Shown here piece after piece: positions 8,924 through 17,583 of a stretch of DNA of 64,000 nt. Below the pieces are notes generated by a model. That model did not search any database, had not been told where the DNA came from, and was given only the letters and a program-made list of their open reading frames with translations. Origin of the DNA: Marinifilum sp. D714 (GTDB taxonomy: Bacteria; Bacteroidota; Bacteroidia; Bacteroidales; Marinifilaceae); assembly GCF_030851345.1 (NCBI RefSeq), contig NZ_JALPNU010000021.1, positions 1 to 64,000 of the forward strand, given 5' to 3'. A program made the position numbers and the translations under genes. Numbering within the stretch: the first letter of the stretch is position 1; each line of letters begins with the position of its first letter.

Positions 8924-9223
8924 ATGAGTAAACTAAGAGAGATTAAGCTCAACCATTTTCAACTAAATGTTCTTTTAGATGAAGAGGAAAAAGCAGCTTA
9001 CGACTACATTGTTCAAGAGGGTACATATTGTGTGCATTGCAAAGAAATGTGTACAAAAGGTGTAGACGTAAAAGAAAACTTTCTGAATGATATGAATGAT
9101 ATCCTGATCAAAGGAACTTGCAAAAAATGTAATGGCAGAGTAAGCAGGTTTATTGAGTATGGAGAATTCGACGATTTTCGGGAAAAAGCACTTCGATTCA
9201 GAATATCCATTGGAGCTGAATAA
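8924..9223 (+). CDS. Small zinc-ribbon-like protein
   Basis: A 99-residue unknown with two CxxC pairs, CVHCKEMC near residue 36 and CKKC near residue 66, spaced like a single zinc ribbon. There is no signal peptide or membrane segment. Followed at once by a strong terminator, so it forms its own transcription unit. No function can be given. Confidence 0.65.
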   Translation: MSKLREIKLNHFQLNVLLDEEEKAAYDYIVQEGTYCVHCKEMCTKGVDVKENFLNDMNDILIKGTCKKCNGRVSRFIEYGEFDDFREKALRFRISIGAE

Positions 9224-9238
9224 ATGATTTTAATATGG

Positions 9239-9272
9239 TCCTCCTTATTGTATGATAAGGAGGATTTTTTTT
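9239..9272 (+). terminator. Rho-independent terminator
   Basis: TCCTCCTTAT pairs perfectly with ATAAGGAGGA across a 6-nt loop and is followed by eight T. It lies 15 bp after the CxxC protein. Confidence 0.9.
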
Positions 9273-9389
9273 GTTAAAAGCTTAATGTGATTTTAAAATT
9301 CAGACAAGCCTATTAGTTGTTTAATAATAGTTAAAGTGCTGAAAATCTGAATGTATACACTAAGATTAAATTGTCGAAAAAAAGAAAAA

Positions 9390-9427
9390 TATTGTATATT
9401 TAATAGTACACTATTAACAATACAATA
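9390..9427. promoter_or_regulatory. 38-bp nested palindrome overlapping the BKACE start
   Basis: Symmetric nested arms: TATTGTA (9390-9396) with TACAATA (9421-9427), and AATAGT (9402-9407) with ACTATT (9410-9415), around a 2-bp centre. Sixteen of 18 pairs match. The last base is the A of the ATG. A TATATTTA resembling a -7 element lies inside. Likely a repressor operator or an RNA hairpin hiding the start codon. No regulator gene is adjacent. Confidence 0.5.
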
Positions 9428-10290
9428 TGAAGAATGATAAGATTATTATAAATTTCTGCCCAACTGGAATGGTGCCCACCAAAAATATGACACCTTTTGT
9501 GCCGATTTCTCCTCAAGAAATTATTGAACAAACCCATGAGGCATACGAAATTGGGATTACAATAGCTCATCTTCACGCACGAGGAGAAGATGATGTACCA
9601 ACTTACAAAAAAAATGTTTATCGAGATATTTTTGAAGGAGTACGAAAATACTGTCCCGATTTGATTATTTGTGGCAGCACTTCAGGCAGGAACTTTCCAG
9701 AATTTGAAAAAAGATCAGAGGTAATTGAGCTTAAGCCTGACATGTGCTCGCTGACATTAAGTAGTCTTAATTTTGTGAAACAAGCATCAGTAAATGCTCC
9801 TGATATGGTTCAGCGCTTGGCAATTAAAATGAAGGAATATGGTGTAAGAACCGAACTGGAGTGTTTCGATTTGGGAATGATTAACTACGGTAAATATTTA
9901 ATTAAAAAGGGAATTGTTGAAGGCCCTTTTTATTGGAATTTACTATTTGGAAATATTGCTGGTTTTCAAGCAAATTTTCAACAAATAGGAACAGCCTTGT
10001 CCGAAATTCCAGAGAATCATTTTATTGGTTTAGCAGGCTTAGCAGCCGATCAGCTTAAAGTGAATGCAGCCGCAATTGCTATGGGGTATGGAGTTAGAGT
10101 AGGGCTTGAGGATAACATTTGGTGGGATGAAAGTAGGTCGCGTCATACAAGCAATGTTGAGTTGGTACAGCGAATACATTCGTTAATTACAATACACGAT
10201 AAACAGTTTTTTACTCCTAAAGAATTTGGTCAACTTGGATTTAGAAATAATGAAGTCGCAAAAGAATTTGTATCAGCTACTAGGATTTGA
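9427..10290 (+). CDS. Beta-keto acid cleavage enzyme (BKACE, DUF849)
   Basis: A 287-residue TIM-barrel zinc enzyme of the 3-keto-5-aminohexanoate cleavage (Kce) superfamily. It keeps the metal site: His48 and His50 in AHLHARGEDD, and Glu228 in VGLEDN. The family condenses a beta-keto acid with acetyl-CoA to give acetoacetate and a new acyl-CoA. The true keto acid varies among members, and no lysine-fermentation genes accompany it, so Kce itself is not claimed. It overlaps the acyltransferase gene that follows, which implies coupled translation and a shared pathway. A palindrome covers its start. Confidence 0.85.
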   Translation: MKNDKIIINFCPTGMVPTKNMTPFVPISPQEIIEQTHEAYEIGITIAHLHARGEDDVPTYKKNVYRDIFEGVRKYCPDLIICGSTSGRNFPEFEKRSEVIELKPDMCSLTLSSLNFVKQASVNAPDMVQRLAIKMKEYGVRTELECFDLGMINYGKYLIKKGIVEGPFYWNLLFGNIAGFQANFQQIGTALSEIPENHFIGLAGLAADQLKVNAAAIAMGYGVRVGLEDNIWWDESRSRHTSNVELVQRIHSLITIHDKQFFTPKEFGQLGFRNNEVAKEFVSATRI

Positions 10291-10930
10291 TCCGAATTGG
10301 GTTTGTGTTATACATGATTTACTCTATTACAATCATGAGAATGAGATTAGTCTAAAAGTTTTTCTGAATATTGAGATGCAGACTAAGCTTAATGATCACT
10401 TGATGAATATTCCTTTTCAAAAAGCAGATAAAAAAGATATTAACGGCAATTTACCACTGCTATTTGGATTGGCAAGTCCTAAAAATAAATATCCAGTCTA
10501 CCAGAGTTTTGCAGGAACTGTAGAGAGGAAGGATTACAACAATTTAATAGCAGAATCATCTATAATTAGTGTTAGCAGTCAATATGATAAAGCATTATTA
10601 ATTGATCATCAGTGTGTGATTAGTGCTCAAACCAGTATTGGTTTTGGTGTGAGTATTAAGCGAGGTGCAAAAATAGGCCATCACAATATCATTGGAGATT
10701 TTACTGATATTAATCCTGGAGTAATAACTTCAGGAAGCGTAATTATAGGAAAAGGTTGTGAAATCGGTTCAGGTGCAATTATCAAGAACAATGTAAAAAT
10801 TGGCGACAACTCATTTGTAGGAATGGGCAGTGTTGTTACTAAAAACATTCCACCCAATAGCATCGCATTTGGAAATCCATGCAAGCTAATTCGGAAGAAT
10901 GATATGTGGAATTTTGATTATACCGATTAG
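10250..10930 (+). CDS. Hexapeptide-repeat acyltransferase, PglD/NeuD-like
   Basis: A 226-residue protein. The C-terminal two thirds are left-handed beta-helix turns (IGFGVSIKRGAKIGHHNIIGDF ... IGSGAIIKNNVKIGDNSFVGMGSVV) closing with IPPNSIAFGNPCKLI, typical of acyl-CoA-dependent sugar or amino-sugar O/N-acyltransferases. The N-terminal part is diverged from the usual nucleotide-binding PglD_N domain. The start at 10250 gives a 41-bp overlap with the BKACE gene; an upstream start at 10226 is also possible. The substrate is unknown. The overlap suggests it may use the acyl-CoA made by the BKACE protein. Confidence 0.75.
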   Translation: MKSQKNLYQLLGFDPNWVCVIHDLLYYNHENEISLKVFLNIEMQTKLNDHLMNIPFQKADKKDINGNLPLLFGLASPKNKYPVYQSFAGTVERKDYNNLIAESSIISVSSQYDKALLIDHQCVISAQTSIGFGVSIKRGAKIGHHNIIGDFTDINPGVITSGSVIIGKGCEIGSGAIIKNNVKIGDNSFVGMGSVVTKNIPPNSIAFGNPCKLIRKNDMWNFDYTD

Positions 10931-10935
10931 AAATA

Positions 10936-10972
10936 AAATAGACTTTGGATGATACAAAACCAAAGTCTATTT
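10936..10972. terminator. Hairpin between convergent genes
   Basis: Perfect 13-bp stem AAATAGACTTTGG / CCAAAGTCTATTT with an 11-nt loop, between the acyltransferase and the convergent minus-strand gene. A- and T-rich arms suit termination in both directions. Confidence 0.75.
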
Positions 10973-11003
10973 CGTTTTCAATTGATATGTAAATTATGGC
11001 TGG

Positions 11004-13457
11004 TTACTGGTACTCGGATATTTTAAAAGCAGTCTTTAATTCATCTTGAAGTGATGTGATTTCTTTTTCTATTCTTTTGAATGTTGACTTATCCAGTTCG
11101 GTTAGGTTTTTAAGCAAAACTTCATTTTCAGGCCAATCATTATCTAGTATTAAATTTACTTGCCATTTAATTCTTAAATGCATCAGAAAGTTATACATGG
11201 CCTCTATTTCTTCTGCCGTCTTTTCAGGAATAACACCTAGTGCCATCAATTGATTCAAGCGCAAAAGGCTATTTGTTTCTCGAATAGAATGGTGCAAAGC
11301 ATGAATTCTTAAATAGCCAATAATTGGCTGTAAAAACCTTTTAATATCAACGGATTTCTTATCGAAGCTAGGCTTAACTCCAATTACGGTTTTTGCTAGC
11401 TGATTGTAAAAATCATGATTATGCCTCAATTCTGAATAAACATGTTCAAAAAGATTATCTACCAAAGAATTATCACCATAAATACTTCTTAAATCTAAAA
11501 AAATAGAACTATCCAATACATTTGGCATATCAGGATTGCCAATCCAATTTGAGAAGTAGTTTTTCCAAACATCAAGGGAATTACACCATTCAGGATTTCC
11601 AGCCATTAAATCACCTTTACATCGCGAGTACCCAATGGCATGCAGGTTTTCATTAATGATCTCAGAAAGTTTCAAAAAGTAGGATTTGTTCTCATCACTA
11701 TGATCAACAAAAATAATGGCATTGTCTTGATCGGCTTTTAAAGTTTGTTCAGAACGACCTTCACTGCCCATTGTGATAAAGGCAAACTTACATGGTGCAG
11801 GGCCAACTTCCTGAATTGCAAGTTCAATAATTCTGGAGCTTATGGTATCTGCTATGGAAGTGATTATGCGCGATACACTATTAATGTTCTCGGAGCTCGT
11901 AAAAACAGCTTGTATTAATATCGGTATCTTGTTATAAATGCGTTTAATACTTTCCACATTATTACAATCATTAATCTGATTGATTAAATGAGTTAGCGAG
12001 TTTTGTTGCATTTCCAAACACTGTTTGCTACTGATATTGCCTATAATATTACCATATTCATTCTCAATTAAGAGGTGGGATACATTGCTTTGTTTAAAAC
12101 GTAAAATTGCTTCATATAGCAAAGCATCATGTTTGATACTGATCACAGGGGCAGTCATAATTGTAGCTACGGTATCATCAGTACTTTTTTCACTTGCCAA
12201 TACTCTTGTTCTTAAATCAGTATCGGTAACAATTCCAATGATTTGATCACTTTCTTTAATACAAGTTAATTTACAGTTCTGATCAGTCATTAGTTTGGCA
12301 GCTTCTTTAATATTAGTATTTAATTGACAACATACATTTTTTTGAATCAGGTTGTCAATAGGTTGATTCATCAACTGTAAAGAAAGCTGAATGTCTTCTG
12401 AAATTTTATTAGCATCTAATCTTAAACGTTTTTTTTCAGTTACATTTTTGGCAACAATAATGTATCCTACTTCGCCCGATAGTCTAATTTGTGTAACAGA
12501 AACTACCACAGTTTCGCGACCAGCTTGGGCATTTACCAGTTCTGTTTCGAAAGTAGAGGTTTTCTGAGGATTCTCTATTTTACTTACCAAATCGGTCCAG
12601 CTCATTTTGAACAAGCTTGAAAAATTAGAGCCTACAATGCTTTCCCTATCGAATAACTTTGTGAATTTATTGTTGGCAAAAACTACCTTATCATCTACTA
12701 ACATTAGTGTTCCTTCAGTAGATGCATTCACAAGGCTTTTGTATTTTTGAATGGATGAAAGAAGTTGTTGTTCCGCTTTTAACCTCTTTTCCTCAATAAT
12801 TCTAGTTTGTCGGAGTACGTAAAGTAAAATAAAACCAATAAAAAGAATAATGGTGAAGGATATTTTTAATAAGGTCTTTTTTAATTGACTGATTTCCATT
12901 TCAACATCATCCAAATAAATTCCGGTACCAATTACCCAATTCCAATCCGAAAAACCTTTTACATAGGATAATTTGGGAGAAATTTTAGAGGCATCATCTT
13001 TCCATTGCCAGTAGTACTGAATAAATCCTTCACCCTCTTTTTTTACCAGATCTGCAGCATCAGCAAATAGCTTGTTCTCATGATTGTCGGAGTAATTGGA
13101 AAGGTCAGTATTGTTAAGTTCTGGACGATAGGGATGCATTATCATTTTTGGACTGTTGGTAATGATCCAGAAATAATCTTTCTGTTCGTTGCCATATCTC
13201 ATTTTACCAACATGTTCCGAAGCCTTTTCTTTTGCATCCGCCAAACTAATTTCTCCCTTGAGATAAGCCTCCTGATATTCGGATAATACACTCCAGGCAG
13301 CATTGGTTAGTTCGGAAATCATTTCTTTCTTACGATCCATCATACTGCGCTCGAATAATGGAATCAGAATCAGATAGAATGTAATAACAAACATTGAAAT
13401 TGCAATGATGGTTGGGATTACAATGCTGTATATAAATTTGTTGTTGGCTTTTTTCAT
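11004..13457 (-). CDS. Cache-PAS-CBS-nucleotidyltransferase membrane sensor
   Basis: An 817-residue protein with a composite layout: TM helix (~10-35), periplasmic single Cache domain (~40-190, with YFWI, MHPYRPELN and WVIGTGIYLDD signatures), second TM (~195-215), PAS domain (~235-345), a pair of CBS domains (~375-480), then a DUF294/GlnD-type nucleotidyltransferase with GSEGRSEQTLKADQDNAI and a C-terminal helical DUF294_C region. The catalytic GS and two Asp of the transferase fold are present. Related soluble proteins have CBS or cNMP domains before DUF294. Here the putative nucleotidyl output is wired to a periplasmic ligand sensor, often for small carboxylates in this Cache class. Target unknown. 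Confidence 0.8.
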   Translation of the reverse strand: MKKANNKFIYSIVIPTIIAISMFVITFYLILIPLFERSMMDRKKEMISELTNAAWSVLSEYQEAYLKGEISLADAKEKASEHVGKMRYGNEQKDYFWIITNSPKMIMHPYRPELNNTDLSNYSDNHENKLFADAADLVKKEGEGFIQYYWQWKDDASKISPKLSYVKGFSDWNWVIGTGIYLDDVEMEISQLKKTLLKISFTIILFIGFILLYVLRQTRIIEEKRLKAEQQLLSSIQKYKSLVNASTEGTLMLVDDKVVFANNKFTKLFDRESIVGSNFSSLFKMSWTDLVSKIENPQKTSTFETELVNAQAGRETVVVSVTQIRLSGEVGYIIVAKNVTEKKRLRLDANKISEDIQLSLQLMNQPIDNLIQKNVCCQLNTNIKEAAKLMTDQNCKLTCIKESDQIIGIVTDTDLRTRVLASEKSTDDTVATIMTAPVISIKHDALLYEAILRFKQSNVSHLLIENEYGNIIGNISSKQCLEMQQNSLTHLINQINDCNNVESIKRIYNKIPILIQAVFTSSENINSVSRIITSIADTISSRIIELAIQEVGPAPCKFAFITMGSEGRSEQTLKADQDNAIIFVDHSDENKSYFLKLSEIINENLHAIGYSRCKGDLMAGNPEWCNSLDVWKNYFSNWIGNPDMPNVLDSSIFLDLRSIYGDNSLVDNLFEHVYSELRHNHDFYNQLAKTVIGVKPSFDKKSVDIKRFLQPIIGYLRIHALHHSIRETNSLLRLNQLMALGVIPEKTAEEIEAMYNFLMHLRIKWQVNLILDNDWPENEVLLKNLTELDKSTFKRIEKEITSLQDELKTAFKISEYQ

Positions 13458-13834
13458 GAATTAAGGAGTTTGAAAAGGAGTAGAAAAAATCTACTAATTG
13501 AACTCAGGTAAATATAGTAAAACTTATTAGTCGGATTCATACAATGTATGATTAAAGCTGACTGCTTCATGAAAACCAATAAAGTAATTCTACAATTCAC
13601 AATACTGGCTCTGAGTTTATAAAATACCATTTTTAATCTATGGTTGAAAACATGAGTTATTAATGAGGGAATGTATATTGTGAATGTGGATCACTCGCAT
13701 TCAAATACTTGTAATATCAATAGAAAGCTTGGGTTTAAATAGAAAGAATATTAAATAGTAAAACACAGGCAGTGTACTCTTGCTTTTTAACAAAAAATGA
13801 TTTGTTTTGTAGTGCAAATTAAAAATTACATACC
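13458..13834. other. Intergenic region between divergent genes
   Basis: 377 bp, AT-rich. Promoters for the Cache sensor and the TPR membrane protein must lie here. I see no RNA gene, repeat or well-formed operator. Confidence 0.5.
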
Positions 13835-14350
13835 ATGTTGAATAATATTCTAAGATTGATTATTGCTGGAATTCTACTGTTGGGTTCAATCTTTCTATTC
13901 ATAAATTCTTTTATAGGATTAGGAGTGTTGGCAGTATTGTTGTCCGGATTATTTGTCCTTACACATTTTAAGAATGAGAAAAACCTAATCGCCTTTTATT
14001 TTTTAAGGAAAAATAAGTTTGAATCAGCGGGAAAAGTTTTAGCAGGAGTAAAGCACCCAGAAAGAATGATCAAAAGTCAGGAGGCATATTATTACTATTT
14101 AACTGGATTGATTCATTCGCAAGAGCATAAAAACAACCAGGCGGAAAAGCAGTTTAAAAAAGCCTTGAATACTGGCCTAAGAATGAAAACAGATAAGGCA
14201 GTGGCGAATTTAAACTTGTCAGGAATTTACCTTTCAAGAAGAAATAAAAAACTGTCTAAATATTACTTGCAGGAAGCCAAGAATTTAGACAAACAAAAAA
14301 TGCTTTCAGCTCAAATTAAAGAGATTGAACACATGATGAAGAGAATATAA
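13835..14350 (+). CDS. Membrane-anchored TPR-like protein
   Basis: A 171-residue protein with two N-terminal hydrophobic helices (about 5-45), followed by a cytoplasmic region with TPR-like helix pairs (YYYLTGLIHSQEHKNNQAEKQFKKAL, ANLNLSGIYLSRRNKKLSKYYLQEA). Probably a small scaffold at the membrane. No specific role can be assigned. Confidence 0.65.
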   Translation: MLNNILRLIIAGILLLGSIFLFINSFIGLGVLAVLLSGLFVLTHFKNEKNLIAFYFLRKNKFESAGKVLAGVKHPERMIKSQEAYYYYLTGLIHSQEHKNNQAEKQFKKALNTGLRMKTDKAVANLNLSGIYLSRRNKKLSKYYLQEAKNLDKQKMLSAQIKEIEHMMKRI

Positions 14351-14373
14351 AGCTGTTCTAATTGATAAAACTT

Positions 14374-14403
14374 AACCTGACATATTCTTTGTCAGGTTTT
14401 TTT
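14374..14403 (+). terminator. Rho-independent terminator
   Basis: AACCTGACA pairs with TGTCAGGTT across a 7-nt loop and is followed by a T run. It ends the TPR-like gene. Confidence 0.85.
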
Positions 14404-14406
14404 GTA

Positions 14407-14796
14407 CTAAAAAACTTTAGCTAGAACAATATCAAATATCAGTACAGAACCTCCTGGAATGGCTCCATAATCAGTATTTCCATAGGCCAAATGCGATGGG
14501 ATGATTAAAATTCCTTCTCCACCTTCTTTAAAATAGGATAATCCTTCTTTCCAACCTTCGATAACTACCGATAGGTTAATTTCCAGATTTTCACTTTTAT
14601 CGAAAATATTGCCACTGGTTAAGTAACCAATATAAGCAATTGAGACATTGCTCTCAGGAGTGGGGCTTTTACCTTCTCCCTTGTTTACGATTACATAGTG
14701 CAAACCTGATTCTGTTCTTTGCGTATCAAGCTGATGTTTTGAGATATATGCCTGAATCTCTTTTTCGTTAAGTTGCTTAAATTTGTTTTTCTTCAT
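14407..14796 (-). CDS. FKBP-type peptidyl-prolyl cis-trans isomerase
   Basis: A 129-residue protein with a short N-terminal helix and one FKBP domain (~25-128): TESGLHYVIVNKGEGKSPTPESNVSIAYIGYL, EGWKEGLSYFKEGGEGILIIPSHLAYG and PGGSVLIFDIVLAKV. It speeds proline isomerisation during folding. No signal peptide or lipobox, so probably cytoplasmic. The ATG at 14796 is preferred over an in-frame TTG at 14823. The aromatic pocket is only partly conserved (GNIFDKS in place of the usual G..FDSS). Confidence 0.88.
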   Translation of the reverse strand: MKKNKFKQLNEKEIQAYISKHQLDTQRTESGLHYVIVNKGEGKSPTPESNVSIAYIGYLTSGNIFDKSENLEINLSVVIEGWKEGLSYFKEGGEGILIIPSHLAYGNTDYGAIPGGSVLIFDIVLAKVF

Positions 14797-14840
14797 GATA
14801 ATAGTACTATCTTGCAACAACAAAATTAGATATTAAAATC

Positions 14841-15026
14841 ATGCATCCTATTTTTTGTTTTATTGGAGGAGCAATTCGTTTTGCAATTCTGTATATACAA
14901 TCTTTAATTTTAGGAAAGGAGAGACCCAAGTACATGATGGTTTGTCAGAACAAATCAAATGCATGGTTTGGCTTTCTGCTTATTATTCCTTTGTTGCTTT
15001 TGTATTTGCTGATAAACCAGTGGTGA
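14841..15026 (+). CDS. Small two-helix membrane protein
   Basis: A 61-residue predicted inner-membrane protein: hydrophobic helix (MHPIFCFIGGAIRFAILYIQSL), a short basic loop (LGKERPKY), and a second hydrophobic helix near the C-terminus. It starts 45 bp from the divergent FKBP start and converges with yjjW. The balanced topology suggests a real gene. Unknown function. Confidence 0.5.
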   Translation: MHPIFCFIGGAIRFAILYIQSLILGKERPKYMMVCQNKSNAWFGFLLIIPLLLLYLLINQW

Positions 15027-15035
15027 GATATGATA

Positions 15036-15893
15036 TCATATTTCAAGAATATCTATATCAGCTTGCACAAAAATATTTTTGGCAAAATTCATTTCTTCAG
15101 TGTTTGCTTCTCTTAAAAAAGAAAACTCTTTTCTGATGCCATGATTTCGCATCTTAATTAAAGTTTTTCCAACATTAGGAGATACCGATTTCATTAGCCT
15201 GGCAATTTCTCGCAATTCACTTTCGTCATTATTGTAATTGGGAGTCAAAACAAAACGAAGTTCCTTCAGCTTGTTTTTATCGTTTAAGTATTCAATTGAT
15301 TTTAAGACCTTCTCGTTAGAATAGCCTGTTATTTGCTTGTGTGTTTTAGCAGAATATGCCTTGATATCCAGCATTACGCCATCAATTAAGGGGAGGAGAG
15401 ACTCCCATTCTTCCTGCTCGATATTCCCGTTGGAATCAATTAAAATGGATAAATGTTTTAAGTCGTAATGCAATTTGATTTCTTGAAATAACAAGCCTAA
15501 GAATGGAGCATGAAGCATTACTTCCCCACCTGATACGGTAATACCCGAAATAAAATCCTTTACTTCAAGAATTTCAGAAATAATATCCTCAACCGACATT
15601 TGTTTGTAAAAAGGGCTACTGTTTTCAGGACAAACATTAAGACATTCATCACAACGCGTGCAAGTGTTCTCGTTGTGGATGATTCGTTTGTTTTTAGAAT
15701 CAATTTGCAAACTGTTTGTGGGACATGTATCAACACAAGTGCCACACAAATTGCACAATCCTATGGTGTGGGAATTGTGGCAATACATACAGTTTAAATT
15801 GCATTCCTGAAAGAAAATAACCATGCGATTACCTGGTCCATCAATCACACTCGATTTGATTATTCCACTAATATTTGCTTGCAACTTGCTCAT
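15036..15893 (-). CDS. yjjW: Glycyl-radical enzyme activase, YjjW type
   Basis: A 285-residue radical-SAM enzyme. CNLNCMYC (Cys31/35/38) binds the SAM cluster, and an inserted ferredoxin-like segment (~47-90) carries two further CxxCxxCxxxC sites (CNLCGTCVDTCP and CTRCDECLNVCP). These activases abstract hydrogen from the conserved glycine of their partner, which lies immediately upstream and overlaps by 26 bp. Length and layout fit YjjW/PflA-like activases. Oxygen-sensitive, so expected to work under anoxia. Confidence 0.9.
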   Translation of the reverse strand: MSKLQANISGIIKSSVIDGPGNRMVIFFQECNLNCMYCHNSHTIGLCNLCGTCVDTCPTNSLQIDSKNKRIIHNENTCTRCDECLNVCPENSSPFYKQMSVEDIISEILEVKDFISGITVSGGEVMLHAPFLGLLFQEIKLHYDLKHLSILIDSNGNIEQEEWESLLPLIDGVMLDIKAYSAKTHKQITGYSNEKVLKSIEYLNDKNKLKELRFVLTPNYNNDESELREIARLMKSVSPNVGKTLIKMRNHGIRKEFSFLREANTEEMNFAKNIFVQADIDILEI

Positions 15894-17409
15894 TGGAAAT
15901 TACTCTTTTCGAAACACGATTGTCTACATTGGCATTGTCCATAGAATTGGCCGCAAACAGAGCACTGCCATATCTTGATCCTTCTTCTCGGAACTCTTTT
16001 AAATCGCTTCTTCGAACCAAATATCCGGTAATACGGATAAACTCACCATTCGATAAATTAAAGGTAAACATTCTCATCCCTTTTTTAAATGCACCTTTGA
16101 TAATATCCACAATTGCCGAAGGATTTCTTTTCACTGTTTCATCAAAGTGGAAAATATCACTAATTCCACCATTAAACAGGTGATGATGTGGAGCTACTGT
16201 GTTAATATGTGTATAGATATCAGGCTCACTTCCAATTGGAATTCGAGCTCCAGCACTTTCCTCTATATCAATATCGATACCTGATTGAGCATGAAAAAAA
16301 GCTTTGCCATTATTTCCTTTGCAGTAAGGAAGCTCCCTTGCATCCACAATTTTCTTCATTTCTTCCAAAATAAGATGTGCAAGCTGATTGGCTTCTTTAT
16401 CTTTTCCATAGCTAAGTTCCTTACCACTGCGTTTCATCAATTGGTTTACACATTCGGCAAGACCATAAAAACCAAACATAGCTGAGAAGTTATCCAGGGA
16501 AATAATTCCTTCTTTGGCAAGAAAATCTGTATCGTAATACTTAACACATTCTACCAGGTATTTGCTTCTTGCTTCGATAACATCCAATGTCATCTCACAA
16601 TATTTTTTCAATGTACCAGATATGAAACTTTCAGCATTACCACTGTGTAAATCCGTTATCTTTTTAAGATTTAAACGAATAAGAGTATGAGAACCACCAC
16701 CTACAGGCAAAGAGTTGTAACAACTCACTACACCATATTCTCCTTTAAAATCAGAAGTAGTCATTTTGTGATTGGCAATATGTGGTTTTGCTACTTCAAA
16801 TACGGTTTTGTTGGCCTCAAGCAGAAGTTCATCGGATGTAATTTCCGGATCGTATTTTAATGTAAGGTTCGGAACAACCTGTTTTAATTCCCGTTCAATT
16901 CTTAAAATTACTCTGGCAATTGCATTGTCTTCTGGTCCTATGTTGATATGAACAAAAGCATCAGGAAGCGTTCGGTCGATGAATCTCCAAAACAGTTTCA
17001 ACTTATTGTAGATCTCTTCTTCTGATAAATCACCAACATAATCAAGTAATAATGTATCGATATTACCAAGGTATACTGAATATCCAGTAATAGAAGGAAC
17101 CTGAATATAGAGTATCGATAGAAAATTAATCGCCTCATCGAAATTTGTAGGAGGTTCTAACTCAAGATAGTTTACTCCATTTTTTAAGGCGTAGGCATAA
17201 TCAGGTAGAACATATCTCGGACGATAAGGAGCATTACCTTCAAATAGGTCACAAATAATTTTCTCGTTTAAGGCTTCAGTTGCTTCTTTGGAGATGACAG
17301 GATAATCTTGTGTGCTTTCTGCAATGTAAGCCAAATGATGCTTTTTTTGTCGATAATCTAAATTACCATCGGTAAGAACTTGTAATACTCTATCTTTAAT
17401 TTCTTCCAT
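15868..17409 (-). CDS. yjjI: YjjI-family glycyl-radical enzyme
   Basis: A 513-residue protein, close to the ~516 residues of E. coli YjjI. The glycyl-radical loop RITGYLVR sits near the C-terminus with Gly462 as predicted radical site. The ATG at 17409 is preferred to an in-frame TTG at 17430. YjjI is a short, divergent relative of pyruvate formate-lyase whose reaction is not established. The downstream activase overlaps it, so the two form one operon. The conserved carboxy-terminal region and many Cys/His residues look intact. Confidence 0.9.
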   Translation of the reverse strand: MEEIKDRVLQVLTDGNLDYRQKKHHLAYIAESTQDYPVISKEATEALNEKIICDLFEGNAPYRPRYVLPDYAYALKNGVNYLELEPPTNFDEAINFLSILYIQVPSITGYSVYLGNIDTLLLDYVGDLSEEEIYNKLKLFWRFIDRTLPDAFVHINIGPEDNAIARVILRIERELKQVVPNLTLKYDPEITSDELLLEANKTVFEVAKPHIANHKMTTSDFKGEYGVVSCYNSLPVGGGSHTLIRLNLKKITDLHSGNAESFISGTLKKYCEMTLDVIEARSKYLVECVKYYDTDFLAKEGIISLDNFSAMFGFYGLAECVNQLMKRSGKELSYGKDKEANQLAHLILEEMKKIVDARELPYCKGNNGKAFFHAQSGIDIDIEESAGARIPIGSEPDIYTHINTVAPHHHLFNGGISDIFHFDETVKRNPSAIVDIIKGAFKKGMRMFTFNLSNGEFIRITGYLVRRSDLKEFREEGSRYGSALFAANSMDNANVDNRVSKRVISNEQVASKY

Positions 17410-17583
17410 TCTTCTACTTTCTACATTCAATTCAATCCAACGGATTTTAATGCCTCAAAAATATACAAAAGAATGTAGGGCAATACAAGAAATCAGAAAA
17501 TATATTAAGAATGAATATTTTGTTTGGTTCACCAATTAAGTTTTTACTATTTTGCAGCTAAGAAATCAATTAGGATAGCTTAA

